Shown: positions 8,930 to 17,673 of the stretch, one piece after another | How the letters are laid out: the number at the start of each line of letters is the position of its first letter | Position numbering within the stretch: position 1 is the first letter of the stretch | Origin: Tindallia californiensis | GTDB taxonomy: Bacteria; Bacillota; Clostridia; Peptostreptococcales; Tindalliaceae | NCBI RefSeq assembly: GCF_900107405.1 | Contig: NZ_FNPV01000001.1 | Location: 390,744 to 454,743, forward strand | Direction: 5' to 3' | Length of the DNA: 64,000 nt | Notes under the pieces: generated by a model | What the model was told of the DNA's origin: nothing | Databases searched by the model: none | The model's input: only the letters and a program-made list of their open reading frames with translations | Translations under genes and position numbers: made by a program

Positions 8930-9241
8930 ATCCTCAGCCTCCTTGTTTGTTGGTTCCCTCCCTTTACCCATAAAAAAAATATGCACGAAAAAAATCTTTC
9001 TTGCAGTCTGAAAGAAAATTCACGGCATACCTAACCTTCTTCTGTTACGATTAAGCAAAGGGATGTTTGCTTTTGTAAACAGTATGGTTAAATTGTAAAA
9101 GAAAGGTTGTCTTTGTTACTAATATAACAACCCTTTCTTCTTTCGTCAATCTATTTGTTGAATTCTATCATTTTCCTTTGTTTCAAAATTTTCACTCTAA
9201 GATTTGTTCTCTAACCCTTTAACACACCGTAGACAACCGGC
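8930..9241. other. Intergenic region upstream of the CoA-transferase: two hairpins, no gene
   Basis: No credible coding frame. It holds a hairpin with a T-run at about 8992-9016 reading toward the CoA-transferase and a stronger terminator-like repeat at 9101-9138 serving the DUF3870 gene. I see no convincing -35/-10 pair for the CoA-transferase gene. Confidence 0.5.
9101..9138 (-). terminator. Probable terminator of the symporter-DUF3870 transcript
   Basis: On the minus strand an AAAGGGTTGT arm pairs with ACAACCTTT (one bulge) across a 15-nt loop and is followed by CTTTT. It lies about 100 bp past the DUF3870 stop codon. Confidence 0.55.
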
Positions 9242-9598
9242 TTAATCATCCTCAGGCTCCATCTGGTTGTCCAAAACAGCACAATACCTTAAATGACAAT
9301 TCTTTATAGCGGTAATTAATGCTTTTTTCGCTGATCCATAATAATTATCATGGAACATTTCTTCAATTTCTTCAATCTGAACCAAATTCTTTCCTTCCAA
9401 GGCATTCTTCACAAAAGATTTAGAAACATCTGTGATCATCGATGAGTCAGCTTCTACAATAATACCAGTTTTACGCTCAACTCTTAAACCAACAGCTATT
9501 ATTTTATATAATTGAGAGGCTGTAGTGTTTTCGGGGGGTTTTGCATAGCCACTGATAAAAATCTCTTTTTCTTTCAGTTTAACCACCTGCTTTTTCAT
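9242..9598 (-). CDS. DUF3870-type small protein, function unknown
   Basis: 118 residues without signal peptide or membrane segment. The pattern fits the DUF3870 family as I remember it: an early FISGYAKPP, a central VEADSSMITDVSKSFVKN, a GKNLVQIEEIEEMF stretch and a late YYGSAKKALITAIKNC. No catalytic role is known to me. It is the second gene after the Na+:solute symporter (110 bp gap, same strand), so it may be linked to use of that transporter's substrate. The ribosome site is weak, a distant AGGA. The family call is from memory and moderately secure. Confidence 0.65.
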   Translation of the reverse strand: MKKQVVKLKEKEIFISGYAKPPENTTASQLYKIIAVGLRVERKTGIIVEADSSMITDVSKSFVKNALEGKNLVQIEEIEEMFHDNYYGSAKKALITAIKNCHLRYCAVLDNQMEPEDD

Positions 9599-9708
9599 TA
9601 TTTACTATTATCCTAGCAACACCCAGGATAATTGTCAATCAATTGCAATGTATAGAGCTATTCATTTCTTTCTTTTCTCCGACGGTGCCACTCTTTATCT
9701 TCTTTTTT

Positions 9709-11283
9709 CTACGCTTTCGAGTCTGATTGATAGGTTGCTTTTGAAACAATTATCATTACTATCACAGAAACCATCGCTGCAGGTACCATAGAAATATATA
9801 GTCCGTCCCAAATAGCCCAATCCATCGCCAAACCAGCATCTATTATTTCTTCTTCGTAGTTGGCTTCTCTTGTGTATGGAAATACCAAGACAAAAAACAC
9901 TACCCAGGATACAAGACCTGAAAAGAAGGAGGCTATAGCCCCTTTTGCATTGGCTTTCTTCCAGAAAAAACCGAAAACAAATGGTGCAAACACAGTACAA
10001 AGCTGCAATGAACCAGAAAACACAATGAGTCTGTATACTGTCTCAAAATAAAGGGCAATTCCTAAGGAAATGATCATTGTCAACGGGATCGCTATTCGAA
10101 CGGCCCGTAATTCATCCTGTTTTGATGCCTCCGGTCTAAAATATTTATATAAATTATGCCCAGCCATCGTTGCAGAAATCAAAGTGGTATTCCCTACTGT
10201 GCTAATAATAGCACCTGCTAAAGCAACTACAAACAGGGTTCCTGCCCAGGGTGGCAAGAAATTATCAGCAACCCAAGGAAGGACCATTTCCACTGTGTCA
10301 AGAGGCAAATCAAGGCCCCATGTGAACATGCCAATCCCAATCAAAACCGGAATCATTCCTAACACAAGGTACAATAATCCCCCGATAATAAATCCTTTCG
10401 CTGCAATTTTTTCATCCTTTGCGGCTAATACTCGCTGTAAAATAACCTGACTGGGTACATCCCCTAGTCCTAAAGCCGCCCAAGCAGAAACATAAAAAGC
10501 AAGACCAAGTATTCCTGTATACCATAAATAACCACCATCTTCCGCTGCTACTGGTACCATGGCAAAGGTAGGTAATTCCAACCAATTTCCCGCTTCGGCA
10601 AAAAATGTGTTCCATCCACCTATTTCACCAATCGTAATAGGGAGCATCACAAATAAACCTATTACCATCAGCATCATAGCAACAACATCCACACGCGATA
10701 GCGCCCAAAGTCCACCAAAATAAGTAACAACAATCATCACCAAAGAGGCTAGTATAATAGCGCCTGCCATGCTAAATCCTGTAGTTAAAAAAACAATAAC
10801 GCCTAAAGCAACTAACTGACCTCCTAACCATCCAATAGCCGCCAGCATCTGCACAACCAGGTATAGCATCCCCATTTTTTTACCATACCGCTCATTCATA
10901 AAATCTACGACTGTGCTATAACCTGATTTTCTTAATCGATAAGCAAAGAAAAAACCAATCAGAAACATCATCAAGACAGGAGCAAAGGGATCAAAAATAA
11001 TCGCTTGAAAACCTCCAATGTAGGCCTCTCCAGCTGCTCCCATCATCGCCCCAGCACAAATCCATGTAGCACAAATGGAGGGTACCAGAAAGGGTAATGT
11101 CAGGTTCCTTCCTGCTAATGCCAAATCATCTGATTCTTCAATTCGACCCGCATAACGAAATCCCATGTAAAGAATAAAAAGAATAAAAAGTCCTAACGTT
11201 GTCAGGATCCAGTTTGCGGACTGGAATACCTCAATATAGTCCCGTTCAACCAATTGAACTGATGCCGTATAAAGTATGTTCAT
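9709..11283 (-). CDS. Sodium:solute symporter (SSS family)
   Basis: About 524 residues with roughly 13 hydrophobic segments. SSS-like features are the early RNLTLPFLVPSICATWICAGAMMGAAGEAY stretch, DFMNERYGKK after the second or third helix, and VVALAGAIISTVGNTTLISATM in the middle. It should import an organic solute with Na+ across the cytoplasmic membrane; the substrate cannot be read from sequence. The ATG at 11283 is preferred because GGGAGGAGG lies 7 nt upstream. The leader contains a conserved core element at 11320-11332 that recurs before two other genes. Confidence 0.88.
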   Translation of the reverse strand: MNILYTASVQLVERDYIEVFQSANWILTTLGLFILFILYMGFRYAGRIEESDDLALAGRNLTLPFLVPSICATWICAGAMMGAAGEAYIGGFQAIIFDPFAPVLMMFLIGFFFAYRLRKSGYSTVVDFMNERYGKKMGMLYLVVQMLAAIGWLGGQLVALGVIVFLTTGFSMAGAIILASLVMIVVTYFGGLWALSRVDVVAMMLMVIGLFVMLPITIGEIGGWNTFFAEAGNWLELPTFAMVPVAAEDGGYLWYTGILGLAFYVSAWAALGLGDVPSQVILQRVLAAKDEKIAAKGFIIGGLLYLVLGMIPVLIGIGMFTWGLDLPLDTVEMVLPWVADNFLPPWAGTLFVVALAGAIISTVGNTTLISATMAGHNLYKYFRPEASKQDELRAVRIAIPLTMIISLGIALYFETVYRLIVFSGSLQLCTVFAPFVFGFFWKKANAKGAIASFFSGLVSWVVFFVLVFPYTREANYEEEIIDAGLAMDWAIWDGLYISMVPAAMVSVIVMIIVSKATYQSDSKA

Positions 11284-11319
11284 TTTTCGACCTCCTCCCA
11301 CTAATTTCCGTCTCTTTTT

Positions 11320-11398
11320 TTATCCGATGACTACCGCTGCCAGCGTTCTCCCCCGCAAGAGAGAGAGAAGTAGCACTACGTTCTCAGATAGTAGCTTT
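11320..11398 (-). promoter_or_regulatory. Candidate structured leader element, copy A (symporter gene)
   Basis: On the minus strand the leader ends in the core AGTCATCGGATAA, 37 nt before the symporter start. Upstream lie a hairpin from an AGCTAC arm to GTAGTGCT and a second one from TCTCTC to GGGAGA. The same core and the same order of two hairpins occur before the methyltransferase gene (23534-23603); a shorter copy precedes methionine gamma-lyase. I do not recognise a known riboswitch class. Confidence 0.45.
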
Positions 11399-11480
11399 TA
11401 ACGGAACATTACTCATATTACCTTTTTATAGGGATCAGTACAAGGAAAATGATGTTTTTTTTTGTTATTTTTTTACATTC

Positions 11481-11533
11481 AAAAACCAGACCCTTTTAGG
11501 TGCTCTTGAAAATCCTCTAAAGGGTCTGGTTTT
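11481..11533 (-). terminator. Intrinsic terminator after endonuclease IV
   Basis: On the minus strand ACCAGACCCTTT and AAAGGGTCTGGT form a 12-bp stem with an approximately 20-nt loop and a T-run, just past the nfo stop codon. Confidence 0.8.
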
Positions 11534-11541
11534 CTCTCTAT

Positions 11542-12378
11542 TCAATCGTTTTTGTAGTTTTTTTTCAGAAGTTCGATTTCCTGCTGATATCCTTCCAGCT
11601 CATTCGGTGTTTCTAAATTAAAGGGAATGTTTTTTAGTTGTGGATGATTCACGATTTGCACAATGGTTTTTTCTCCTAGTGTTCCGTTACCAATTTTTTC
11701 ATGACGATCTTTATGTGAACGAAAATCAACTTTACTATCGTTTAGGTGAAAGGCTTTTAGTCTTTTTAATCCAACAACTCTATCAACCTCCTGCAAAACA
11801 CCGTCCAAGTCTTTCACTAAATCATATCCAGCAGAATACAAATGACAGCTATCCAAGCATATCCCCAGCTTTTTATTGTATTTCACACCATCAATAATTT
11901 GTTTTAACTCTTCCAGCCTACCACCTATCTCTGTTCCTTTTCCCGACATTCCCTCTAAAAGAATAGTTGCTGCACCATCTTCTGATATTGATTCGTTCAT
12001 TGCTTCTATTATCAATTCTATTCCTTTTTCAGCACCTTGCCCTACATGAGAGCCAGGATGAAAAACATAGTAACTTTCGGGAATTTGATTTAATCGTCTC
12101 AAGTCATCTTTAAATATCATTTTAGAAAACTCTCGGGTTTCTTTTTTGTTTGAACATAAGTTCATAGTATAAGACGCATGTGCAAATAATGGACCAAAGT
12201 CATTTTCCTTCATTAATGCTTTTAATTTTTCAATATCCTCCTGATCAATTTCTTTAGCTTTACCTCCTCTGGGATTTCGGGTAAAAAATTGGAAAGTGTT
12301 GGCACCAATACTTAACGCTTCCTTTCCAGCATGATAAAATCCTTTTGCAATTGATAAATGACACCCTATTGTTAACAT
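11542..12378 (-). CDS. nfo: Endonuclease IV (AP endonuclease, deoxyribonuclease IV)
   Basis: 278 residues, the normal family length. It is a Zn-dependent TIM-barrel enzyme that cuts DNA 5' to abasic sites in base-excision repair. Family signatures are GCHLSIAKG at the N terminus, NTFQFFTRNPR, FAHASYTMNL, VFHPGSHVG, LLEGMSGKG, CLDSCHLYSAGYD, HLNDSK followed by HKDRHEKIGNG, and NLETP; the His, Glu and Asp metal ligands are all present. A strong terminator follows. The upstream PfpI gene is 33 bp away on the same strand, so the two are probably cotranscribed. Confidence 0.96.
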   Translation of the reverse strand: MLTIGCHLSIAKGFYHAGKEALSIGANTFQFFTRNPRGGKAKEIDQEDIEKLKALMKENDFGPLFAHASYTMNLCSNKKETREFSKMIFKDDLRRLNQIPESYYVFHPGSHVGQGAEKGIELIIEAMNESISEDGAATILLEGMSGKGTEIGGRLEELKQIIDGVKYNKKLGICLDSCHLYSAGYDLVKDLDGVLQEVDRVVGLKRLKAFHLNDSKVDFRSHKDRHEKIGNGTLGEKTIVQIVNHPQLKNIPFNLETPNELEGYQQEIELLKKNYKND

Positions 12379-12411
12379 TTTAATTCTCCTAACCTTTTTT
12401 GTTGATTCTAC

Positions 12412-13011
12412 TCAGCCTCTTGATGGCTCGTTTTTCCATTCTCCGTATTCCATGTAGGATTGTGTTTTTTCATATATATGATCTCCATGAAGTTTTTTCA
12501 CCACATGCAAGCTAAGATCAATGCCTGCTGATATTCCCCCACAAGTAGCGATATGTCCATGATCAATCATCCTTTTATTTTCATTGATAATCGTATTTGG
12601 CGCACTTTTTTTGAGTAAGTGTACTACCTGGTGATGGGTAACGGATTCCAAGTAATCCAGCAACCCCAGCTTACCCAGTACAACAGCACCACTACAAACA
12701 GACATTGTCATTTCTGTTTTTGGCTGAATATGACGTATCCAGTTCAGTACTTTTTCATTGCCTACCTGTAGCCTTGTTCCTTCACCACCCGGTATGACCA
12801 ATATATCAATCTTTGGATGCTGGTCAATAGAATAATCCGCTATGATTCTCAAACCGTTAACCGTCTTTATTTCACCAGCCTTTTCAGCAATCGTAAATAC
12901 ATTGAATAACTCATATTGATTCAATTCTGATGTAACCGAAAAAACTTCATAAGGACCAGCAAAGTCCAAAACTTCCACCTTTTCAAAAACGTAAATGCCT
13001 ACATTTCGCAT
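12412..13011 (-). CDS. DJ-1/PfpI family protein
   Basis: About 199 residues of the class I glutamine-amidotransferase-like superfamily. The nucleophile elbow is SVCSGA, preceded by IPGGEG and followed by THHQ and the late CGGISAGIDL, a pattern seen in isonitrile hydratase-like and stress-related DJ-1 members. Its reaction cannot be assigned. The ATG at 13011 has GAGAGGGG 9 nt upstream; a start at 13056 lacks a spaced ribosome site. It is likely cotranscribed with nfo downstream. Confidence 0.82.
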   Translation of the reverse strand: MRNVGIYVFEKVEVLDFAGPYEVFSVTSELNQYELFNVFTIAEKAGEIKTVNGLRIIADYSIDQHPKIDILVIPGGEGTRLQVGNEKVLNWIRHIQPKTEMTMSVCSGAVVLGKLGLLDYLESVTHHQVVHLLKKSAPNTIINENKRMIDHGHIATCGGISAGIDLSLHVVKKLHGDHIYEKTQSYMEYGEWKNEPSRG

Positions 13012-13266
13012 GTTTGAAATCCCCTCTCTAATGGCTTCTTCACCTACACTGGCCATCCTTATTTCTATTTGATTCCCTAAAACGGCTACTATAACTCTAC
13101 TCTTTACATACTTTCCTAGAGATACCCTTTTTTGAATCTTCGTATCATACTTCTTTCAAAACTTATGTTGATTCGCTGTGTTTTCTTTAACAACATTTAA
13201 TAATTTCTCGTTTTCTATCTGTAAACAAGCTATAATAGAATATAATGAAACTTAAAGGTGATTACG

Positions 13267-14541
13267 ATGGAATGGAATCGAAAAAATGTTGAAAACTTAA
13301 TACTAGTTACAATGATTATCACATTTTCAGGCCAAATTTATTTAAGCCCACTCCCCAGTGTATTTCGATTATCAATGGCCGTTGCTGCCCTTACGGTTAC
13401 ATTGATTCATTTTCAAAAACTACCAGTGATGCTAGTCTGTGGAACAATCGCTTTTACCATCCCTTTGTTTCGGGCTTTTGTCGATTATATGAGTATTTCT
13501 TCCGTTGGATTTATTCAACTCTTTTGGATTTATGCTCCTGTTGCCATCTACTATTTTTCATATGGTATCTTATTTGAATTTCTTCAAATCAGAAAAAAAC
13601 TTCAAAGTCCAATGCTATTTATGTTTTCTTTATGGTTTGTCGATAGTTTTTCAAATCTTATGGAATTATCCTTAAGGCAGTTATTAAATCGAACAGAAAT
13701 AGGCGATACCATTCTACAAATTATTGTTATCGGAATGGTACGAACCGTGCTTACCTATTTTCTCTATAACACCACTATATATTATATTGAACGTTATGAT
13801 CGAAGCTTAAAAGAAAAAAAATATCGAGAAACATTGCTGTTCCTGTCCAGACTGAAGTCTGAACTCTTTTTTATAAGAAAATCCATCACCGATATTGAAG
13901 AAGCAATGAAGGAAAGCTACAGTCTTTATCGTCAACTGGAGCCTGGTGTTTTTAAAGAACAAGCTCTTAGTGTGACAAAAAATATTCATGAAATAAAAAA
14001 AGATTATGCTCGAGTAGTAGAAGGAATTGAAAAAACTTTAGCTGGCGAAGAAGATTTTTCTCTCATGAGTATCCGAGAAATATTTGAGTTGTTAAAGGAA
14101 AACTATATCAGCTTAGCCGATAGTAAAAACCTTGAAATACGTTTTGTTTTCCAGTGCCGTACTAATATCATGACTTCCGAATACTATCCACTTGTGTCTA
14201 TTCTCAACAATTTGATCATTAATGCATTAGAAGCTATTGAGGAAGATGGCGCTATTGTTGTAAAATCCTATCAGGATAAAGACTATTATCATTTTCAAGT
14301 GATGGATAACGGAAAGGGCTTTGACCCTAAAGACCTTGAACTTCTTTTCCTTCCTGGTTATTCTACCAAATATGATGAAGTAACCGGAAAAATGTCTACC
14401 GGTATTGGTCTTTCTCATGTCAAAGAGATCGTTGAAAACCATTTTTCCGGTATCATTCAGGTAGATACGCTCCATCAAAAAAAATGGACTCGCTTTTGGA
14501 TTCAAATACCGGTCAAAAGAATTTGGGAGGTGGCATCTTAA
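13267..14541 (+). CDS. Membrane sensor histidine kinase, GlnK-like
   Basis: About 424 residues. The first 180 or so contain about six hydrophobic helices. A cytoplasmic part follows with a probable phospho-acceptor in NIHEIKKDY and a C-terminal ATPase domain: N box NNLIINALEAI, G1 DNGKGFD, and G2 GIGLSHVKEIV. It should autophosphorylate and signal to the response regulator whose ATG shares the final A of this stop codon. The ATG at 13267 is preferred (AAAGGTG 6 nt upstream) over the GTG at 13258. Two TATAAT-like hexamers occur at 13231-13247. Kinase type is inferred from the partner regulator's YcbB-like output domain. Confidence 0.85.
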   Translation: MEWNRKNVENLILVTMIITFSGQIYLSPLPSVFRLSMAVAALTVTLIHFQKLPVMLVCGTIAFTIPLFRAFVDYMSISSVGFIQLFWIYAPVAIYYFSYGILFEFLQIRKKLQSPMLFMFSLWFVDSFSNLMELSLRQLLNRTEIGDTILQIIVIGMVRTVLTYFLYNTTIYYIERYDRSLKEKKYRETLLFLSRLKSELFFIRKSITDIEEAMKESYSLYRQLEPGVFKEQALSVTKNIHEIKKDYARVVEGIEKTLAGEEDFSLMSIREIFELLKENYISLADSKNLEIRFVFQCRTNIMTSEYYPLVSILNNLIINALEAIEEDGAIVVKSYQDKDYYHFQVMDNGKGFDPKDLELLFLPGYSTKYDEVTGKMSTGIGLSHVKEIVENHFSGIIQVDTLHQKKWTRFWIQIPVKRIWEVAS

Positions 14542-15440
14542 TGGAAACTCGTTTTTACATTGCCGACGATGATCTTAGCATCCAGCGCATTTTAGAAAGT
14601 ATTATCGAGAAACACCATCTTGGTTTCGTTATTGGTACGGCAACGGATGGTAAATCTACCGTCAACGAAGTTATCTCATTACAGCCTGATATTGTCCTAG
14701 TCGATTTATTGATGCCTCATATTGATGGTATTGGCGTTGTGTCTATGCTGAATGAATCAAAATGCAACAGTTCTTTTATCATGATTTCTCAGGTTGATTC
14801 CAGCGATATGATTGCTACTGCTTATGAAAAAGGAATCGAGTTTTTTATCAGCAAGCCAATTAATGTCGTAGAAGTCGTTTCCGTTATTAAAAATATCAAA
14901 GAAAAACAAAGCCTTACAAAGATGCTTTACTCTTTTGAAAGTGCCGTTAAAATGATACGGGGTAACGAACCGGTCCTGTCAAAATCCGAAGGGCAGGATT
15001 ACTTAAAAGCCAATATAAGAAAAGTATTGGCTAACTTGGGAATTTCGGGAGAAGCTGGTTATCAAGACTTGATAGAAATACTCGCCTTGCTAATGAAAAA
15101 CGATCCACAACATAATCATTATCATAGCCCTAAAATGAGCGAAGCCTATGAGCAATTAAAAAACCACTACCTTCACAGTGGATCACATATTAATACCGGA
15201 ACCATCGAACAAAGAATACGACGCACCATAAAAAGTGCGCTTAATAATCTTTCTCATCGTGGCTTAGAAGATTATCATGACGATCTTTTTATTCGTTATT
15301 CCTCTCTGCTGTTTGAGTTTAGTGAAGTTAGACGAGAAATGGATTTTCTGAAAGGAAAAAAAGCTACTGGTGGCAAAATCAGCGTTCGAAAGTTCGTTGA
15401 TGGAATCCAGATTTTATTAGCGGATGAGTCTGCATTATAA
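14541..15440 (+). CDS. Response regulator with YcbB/GlnL-type output domain
   Basis: 299 residues. The N-terminal receiver has the acidic pocket (IADDD), the phospho-acceptor aspartate in VLVDLLMPHIDG and the lysine in FFISKPI. The C-terminal half fits the YcbB domain of Bacillus GlnL: TIEQRIRRTIKSALNNLSHRG, then FEFSEVRREMDFLKGK and the GGKISVRKFVDGIQILL tail. The start overlaps the kinase stop by one base and has GGGAGGTGG 7 nt upstream. The next gene is an acidic amino-acid symporter whose upstream region holds TTTTGT repeats resembling a GlnL site, so that symporter is the likely target. Confidence 0.86.
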   Translation: METRFYIADDDLSIQRILESIIEKHHLGFVIGTATDGKSTVNEVISLQPDIVLVDLLMPHIDGIGVVSMLNESKCNSSFIMISQVDSSDMIATAYEKGIEFFISKPINVVEVVSVIKNIKEKQSLTKMLYSFESAVKMIRGNEPVLSKSEGQDYLKANIRKVLANLGISGEAGYQDLIEILALLMKNDPQHNHYHSPKMSEAYEQLKNHYLHSGSHINTGTIEQRIRRTIKSALNNLSHRGLEDYHDDLFIRYSSLLFEFSEVRREMDFLKGKKATGGKISVRKFVDGIQILLADESAL

Positions 15441-15478
15441 GTTAAAATTTTCACGAAATTATGTATTTTTCTGTACTA

Positions 15479-15494
15479 TTTTGTCTTTTTTTGT
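15479..15494 (+). promoter_or_regulatory. Candidate GlnL-type operator upstream of the symporter gene
   Basis: Two direct TTTTGT hexamers separated by four bases lie about 67 bp before the symporter start and 39 bp after the regulator stop. As I remember it, Bacillus GlnL binds TTTTGT-N4-TTTTGT; the match here is exact. T-rich sequence makes chance matches possible. Confidence 0.5.
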
Positions 15495-15560
15495 CACATC
15501 CCTTTTATACTGATTATGTCTCTATATAGGTGAACAGTGTTCAATAAAGGAGGAATTGTA

Positions 15561-16793
15561 TTGAAAGGAAAGATGTCGCTTACTACAAAAATCCTGTTAG
15601 GGCTTGTTGCTGGTCTGATCGCCGGTATTATCCTGCAGGGAGCTCCAGAGTTTGTCAACACGTTTATCGCACCCTTAGGTAGGCTTTTCTTAAACATGAT
15701 TATGATGATTATTGTGCCATTGGTCTTCTCATCATTGATTGTTGGTGCGGCTAGCGTAGGTGATCCTAAAACCCTTGGCCGAATGGGAGGTAAAACCTTA
15801 GCTTATTACCTTTTAACAACCGCTTTTGCCATTACTATTGGATTAGCTCTAGGTTCGCTTTTCAAACCAGGTGTCGGCTTATCCATGCCCGTTGATGCGG
15901 ATATAGCCGCTTCAGAAGCGCCCGCATTAACAGAAACCTTATTAAATATTATTCCCAGAAATGCCATCAGTGCTATGGCCGATGGCAATATGCTCCAAAT
16001 CATCGTTTTCGCACTTTTCCTTGGAGTAGCATTTAACGCTATTCCTAAAGAAAAGGGACAAGTCTTTATTGATTTCTTTGATGGTCTGGCAGAAATTATG
16101 TATAAAGTAACTTCTTATGTCATGGCCTTTGCACCTATCGGTGTCTTTGGATTGATCACGCCAGTAGTCGTTAATCATGGCTTATCGGTCCTTCTTCCTT
16201 TAGGTACCGTTATTGCCGCTGTCTATATTGGATGTATTCTTCATGCTACCATTGTTTACAGTACGGCTGTTTCAGTAATGGGTAAAATCAGTCCGTTGAA
16301 ATTTTTCAAAGGTGTTGCACCTGCCGCTATTACAGCTTTCAGTACCACCAGTAGTGCCGGAACTCTACCCGTTACTATAAAGTGTGCCCGAGAAAACTTG
16401 GGAGTCTCTCAAAAAGTATCGAGTTTTGTTTTGCCTCTCGGAGCTACTATCAATATGGATGGAACGGCTTTATATCAAGGTGTTAGTGTTCTTTTCGTTG
16501 CGCAAGTATACGGAGTAGAGTTAACAATGGCACAGATGGGTACTATCATTTTAACAGCCACTTTAGCTTCTATCGGAACAGCCGGTGTACCGGGAGCTGG
16601 AATGATCATGTTATCTCTAGTGTTAACTTCTATCGGTCTTCCTCTGGATGGGGTTGCTTTGGTTGCAGGTATTGACCGGATCTTAGACATGGCCAGAACT
16701 TCTGTAAATGTTATTGGCGATGCTTCTTGTGCCGTTGTTGTTGCTGCCACAGAAAACGAATTAGATGTACCAGAAGAAGCTCAGTTAGGGTAA
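15561..16793 (+). CDS. Dicarboxylate/amino acid:cation symporter (DAACS family)
   Basis: About 410 residues of the GltP/GltT/DctA family. The HP1 loop is TTSSAGTLPVT, the cation site NMDGTALYQ, and the last helix reads GIDRILDMARTSVNVIGD. The aspartate and arginine spaced as DMAR match the GltPh residues that bind the substrate amino group and side-chain carboxylate, so an acidic substrate (Glu, Asp or a C4-dicarboxylate) is likely. The TTG at 15561 is the best start (AAAGGAGG 7 nt upstream). It follows the two-component system and precedes an Asp/Glu racemase, consistent with acidic amino-acid use. Confidence 0.92.
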   Translation: MKGKMSLTTKILLGLVAGLIAGIILQGAPEFVNTFIAPLGRLFLNMIMMIIVPLVFSSLIVGAASVGDPKTLGRMGGKTLAYYLLTTAFAITIGLALGSLFKPGVGLSMPVDADIAASEAPALTETLLNIIPRNAISAMADGNMLQIIVFALFLGVAFNAIPKEKGQVFIDFFDGLAEIMYKVTSYVMAFAPIGVFGLITPVVVNHGLSVLLPLGTVIAAVYIGCILHATIVYSTAVSVMGKISPLKFFKGVAPAAITAFSTTSSAGTLPVTIKCARENLGVSQKVSSFVLPLGATINMDGTALYQGVSVLFVAQVYGVELTMAQMGTIILTATLASIGTAGVPGAGMIMLSLVLTSIGLPLDGVALVAGIDRILDMARTSVNVIGDASCAVVVAATENELDVPEEAQLG

Positions 16794-16814
16794 TAGTGAG
16801 TGAAAAAGCTAAGA

Positions 16815-16844
16815 AGCCTGACTTTTCGGTCAGGCTCTTTTTTG
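16815..16844 (+). terminator. Intrinsic terminator after the DAACS symporter
   Basis: AGCCTGAC and GTCAGGCT form an 8-bp stem with a short loop, followed by a run of six T (CTTTTTT). Confidence 0.9.
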
Positions 16845-16893
16845 TTTTTCTTCTCTCTTCATCAATAAAAGAAAAAAGAAAGAGGTTTTTATC

Positions 16894-17598
16894 ATGAATG
16901 AAAAAATTGTTGGCATTTTAGGCGGTATGGGTCCAGAAGCCACCTGGGACCTATTTGGAAGAATTATTAAACGCACCCCAGTAAAAAAAGACGCTGATCA
17001 TTTAAGGGTCATTATTGACTCTAATCCTAAAATTCCGGATCGCACAGCTGCAATACTTTCTAATGGACCGAGTCCTGTAAATGCGATGATCCAAACAGGT
17101 CTCAATTTAGAAAATTCTGGAGCTGATTTTTTAGTCATGCCTTGTATGACAGCACATTATTTTTATGAAGCTGTTCAAACTCGATTGAAAATTCCCATCA
17201 TAAACGCTTTTGAATTGATGAAAAAGCATATCGAGCAGCATTTTTCTAACCAAGTTAAAGTGTTGGTTGTTGCGACTAGCGGTAGTATTCAATCCGGATT
17301 ATACCAAAAGTACTTACCACCTGATCACTTGGTTTTTCCTGGAGAAAGTATTCAGGAAGAGGAAGTAATGGATCTCATTTATGGTCCTCGTGGTATCAAA
17401 GCCGGATATACCGACGAAAAAAATCTGGACCAATTATATCGATTAATGCAGCGTTACCAACAATCAGGGGTGAGCTCTGTGATTGCTGGTTGTACAGAAA
17501 TAGGTCTTTTACTTAAAGATCAACCAACGCCACTTCCTGTCATCGATCCATTAGACTTACTAGCTGACGAAACCCTTCGTCTGGCCAAAGAACTCTAA
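16894..17598 (+). CDS. Aspartate/glutamate racemase family protein
   Basis: 234 residues, the family's usual size. The start GILGGMGPEATWDLF and both catalytic cysteine motifs are present: MPCMTAHYF near residue 83 and AGCTEIGLL near residue 196. It interconverts L- and D-aspartate (or glutamate) without PLP in the cytoplasm. It lies just downstream of the symporter terminator, so it may have a separate promoter. With the transporter it may supply or degrade D-amino acids. Substrate choice between Asp and Glu is not decided by sequence. Confidence 0.88.
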   Translation: MNEKIVGILGGMGPEATWDLFGRIIKRTPVKKDADHLRVIIDSNPKIPDRTAAILSNGPSPVNAMIQTGLNLENSGADFLVMPCMTAHYFYEAVQTRLKIPIINAFELMKKHIEQHFSNQVKVLVVATSGSIQSGLYQKYLPPDHLVFPGESIQEEEVMDLIYGPRGIKAGYTDEKNLDQLYRLMQRYQQSGVSSVIAGCTEIGLLLKDQPTPLPVIDPLDLLADETLRLAKEL

Positions 17599-17673
17599 AA
17601 GAAATTTTTTGAAACTTTTTTCCCTTTCACACGTCTTTATAGGTATCAAGCGCTTTTACAAGGAGGGATTGAA

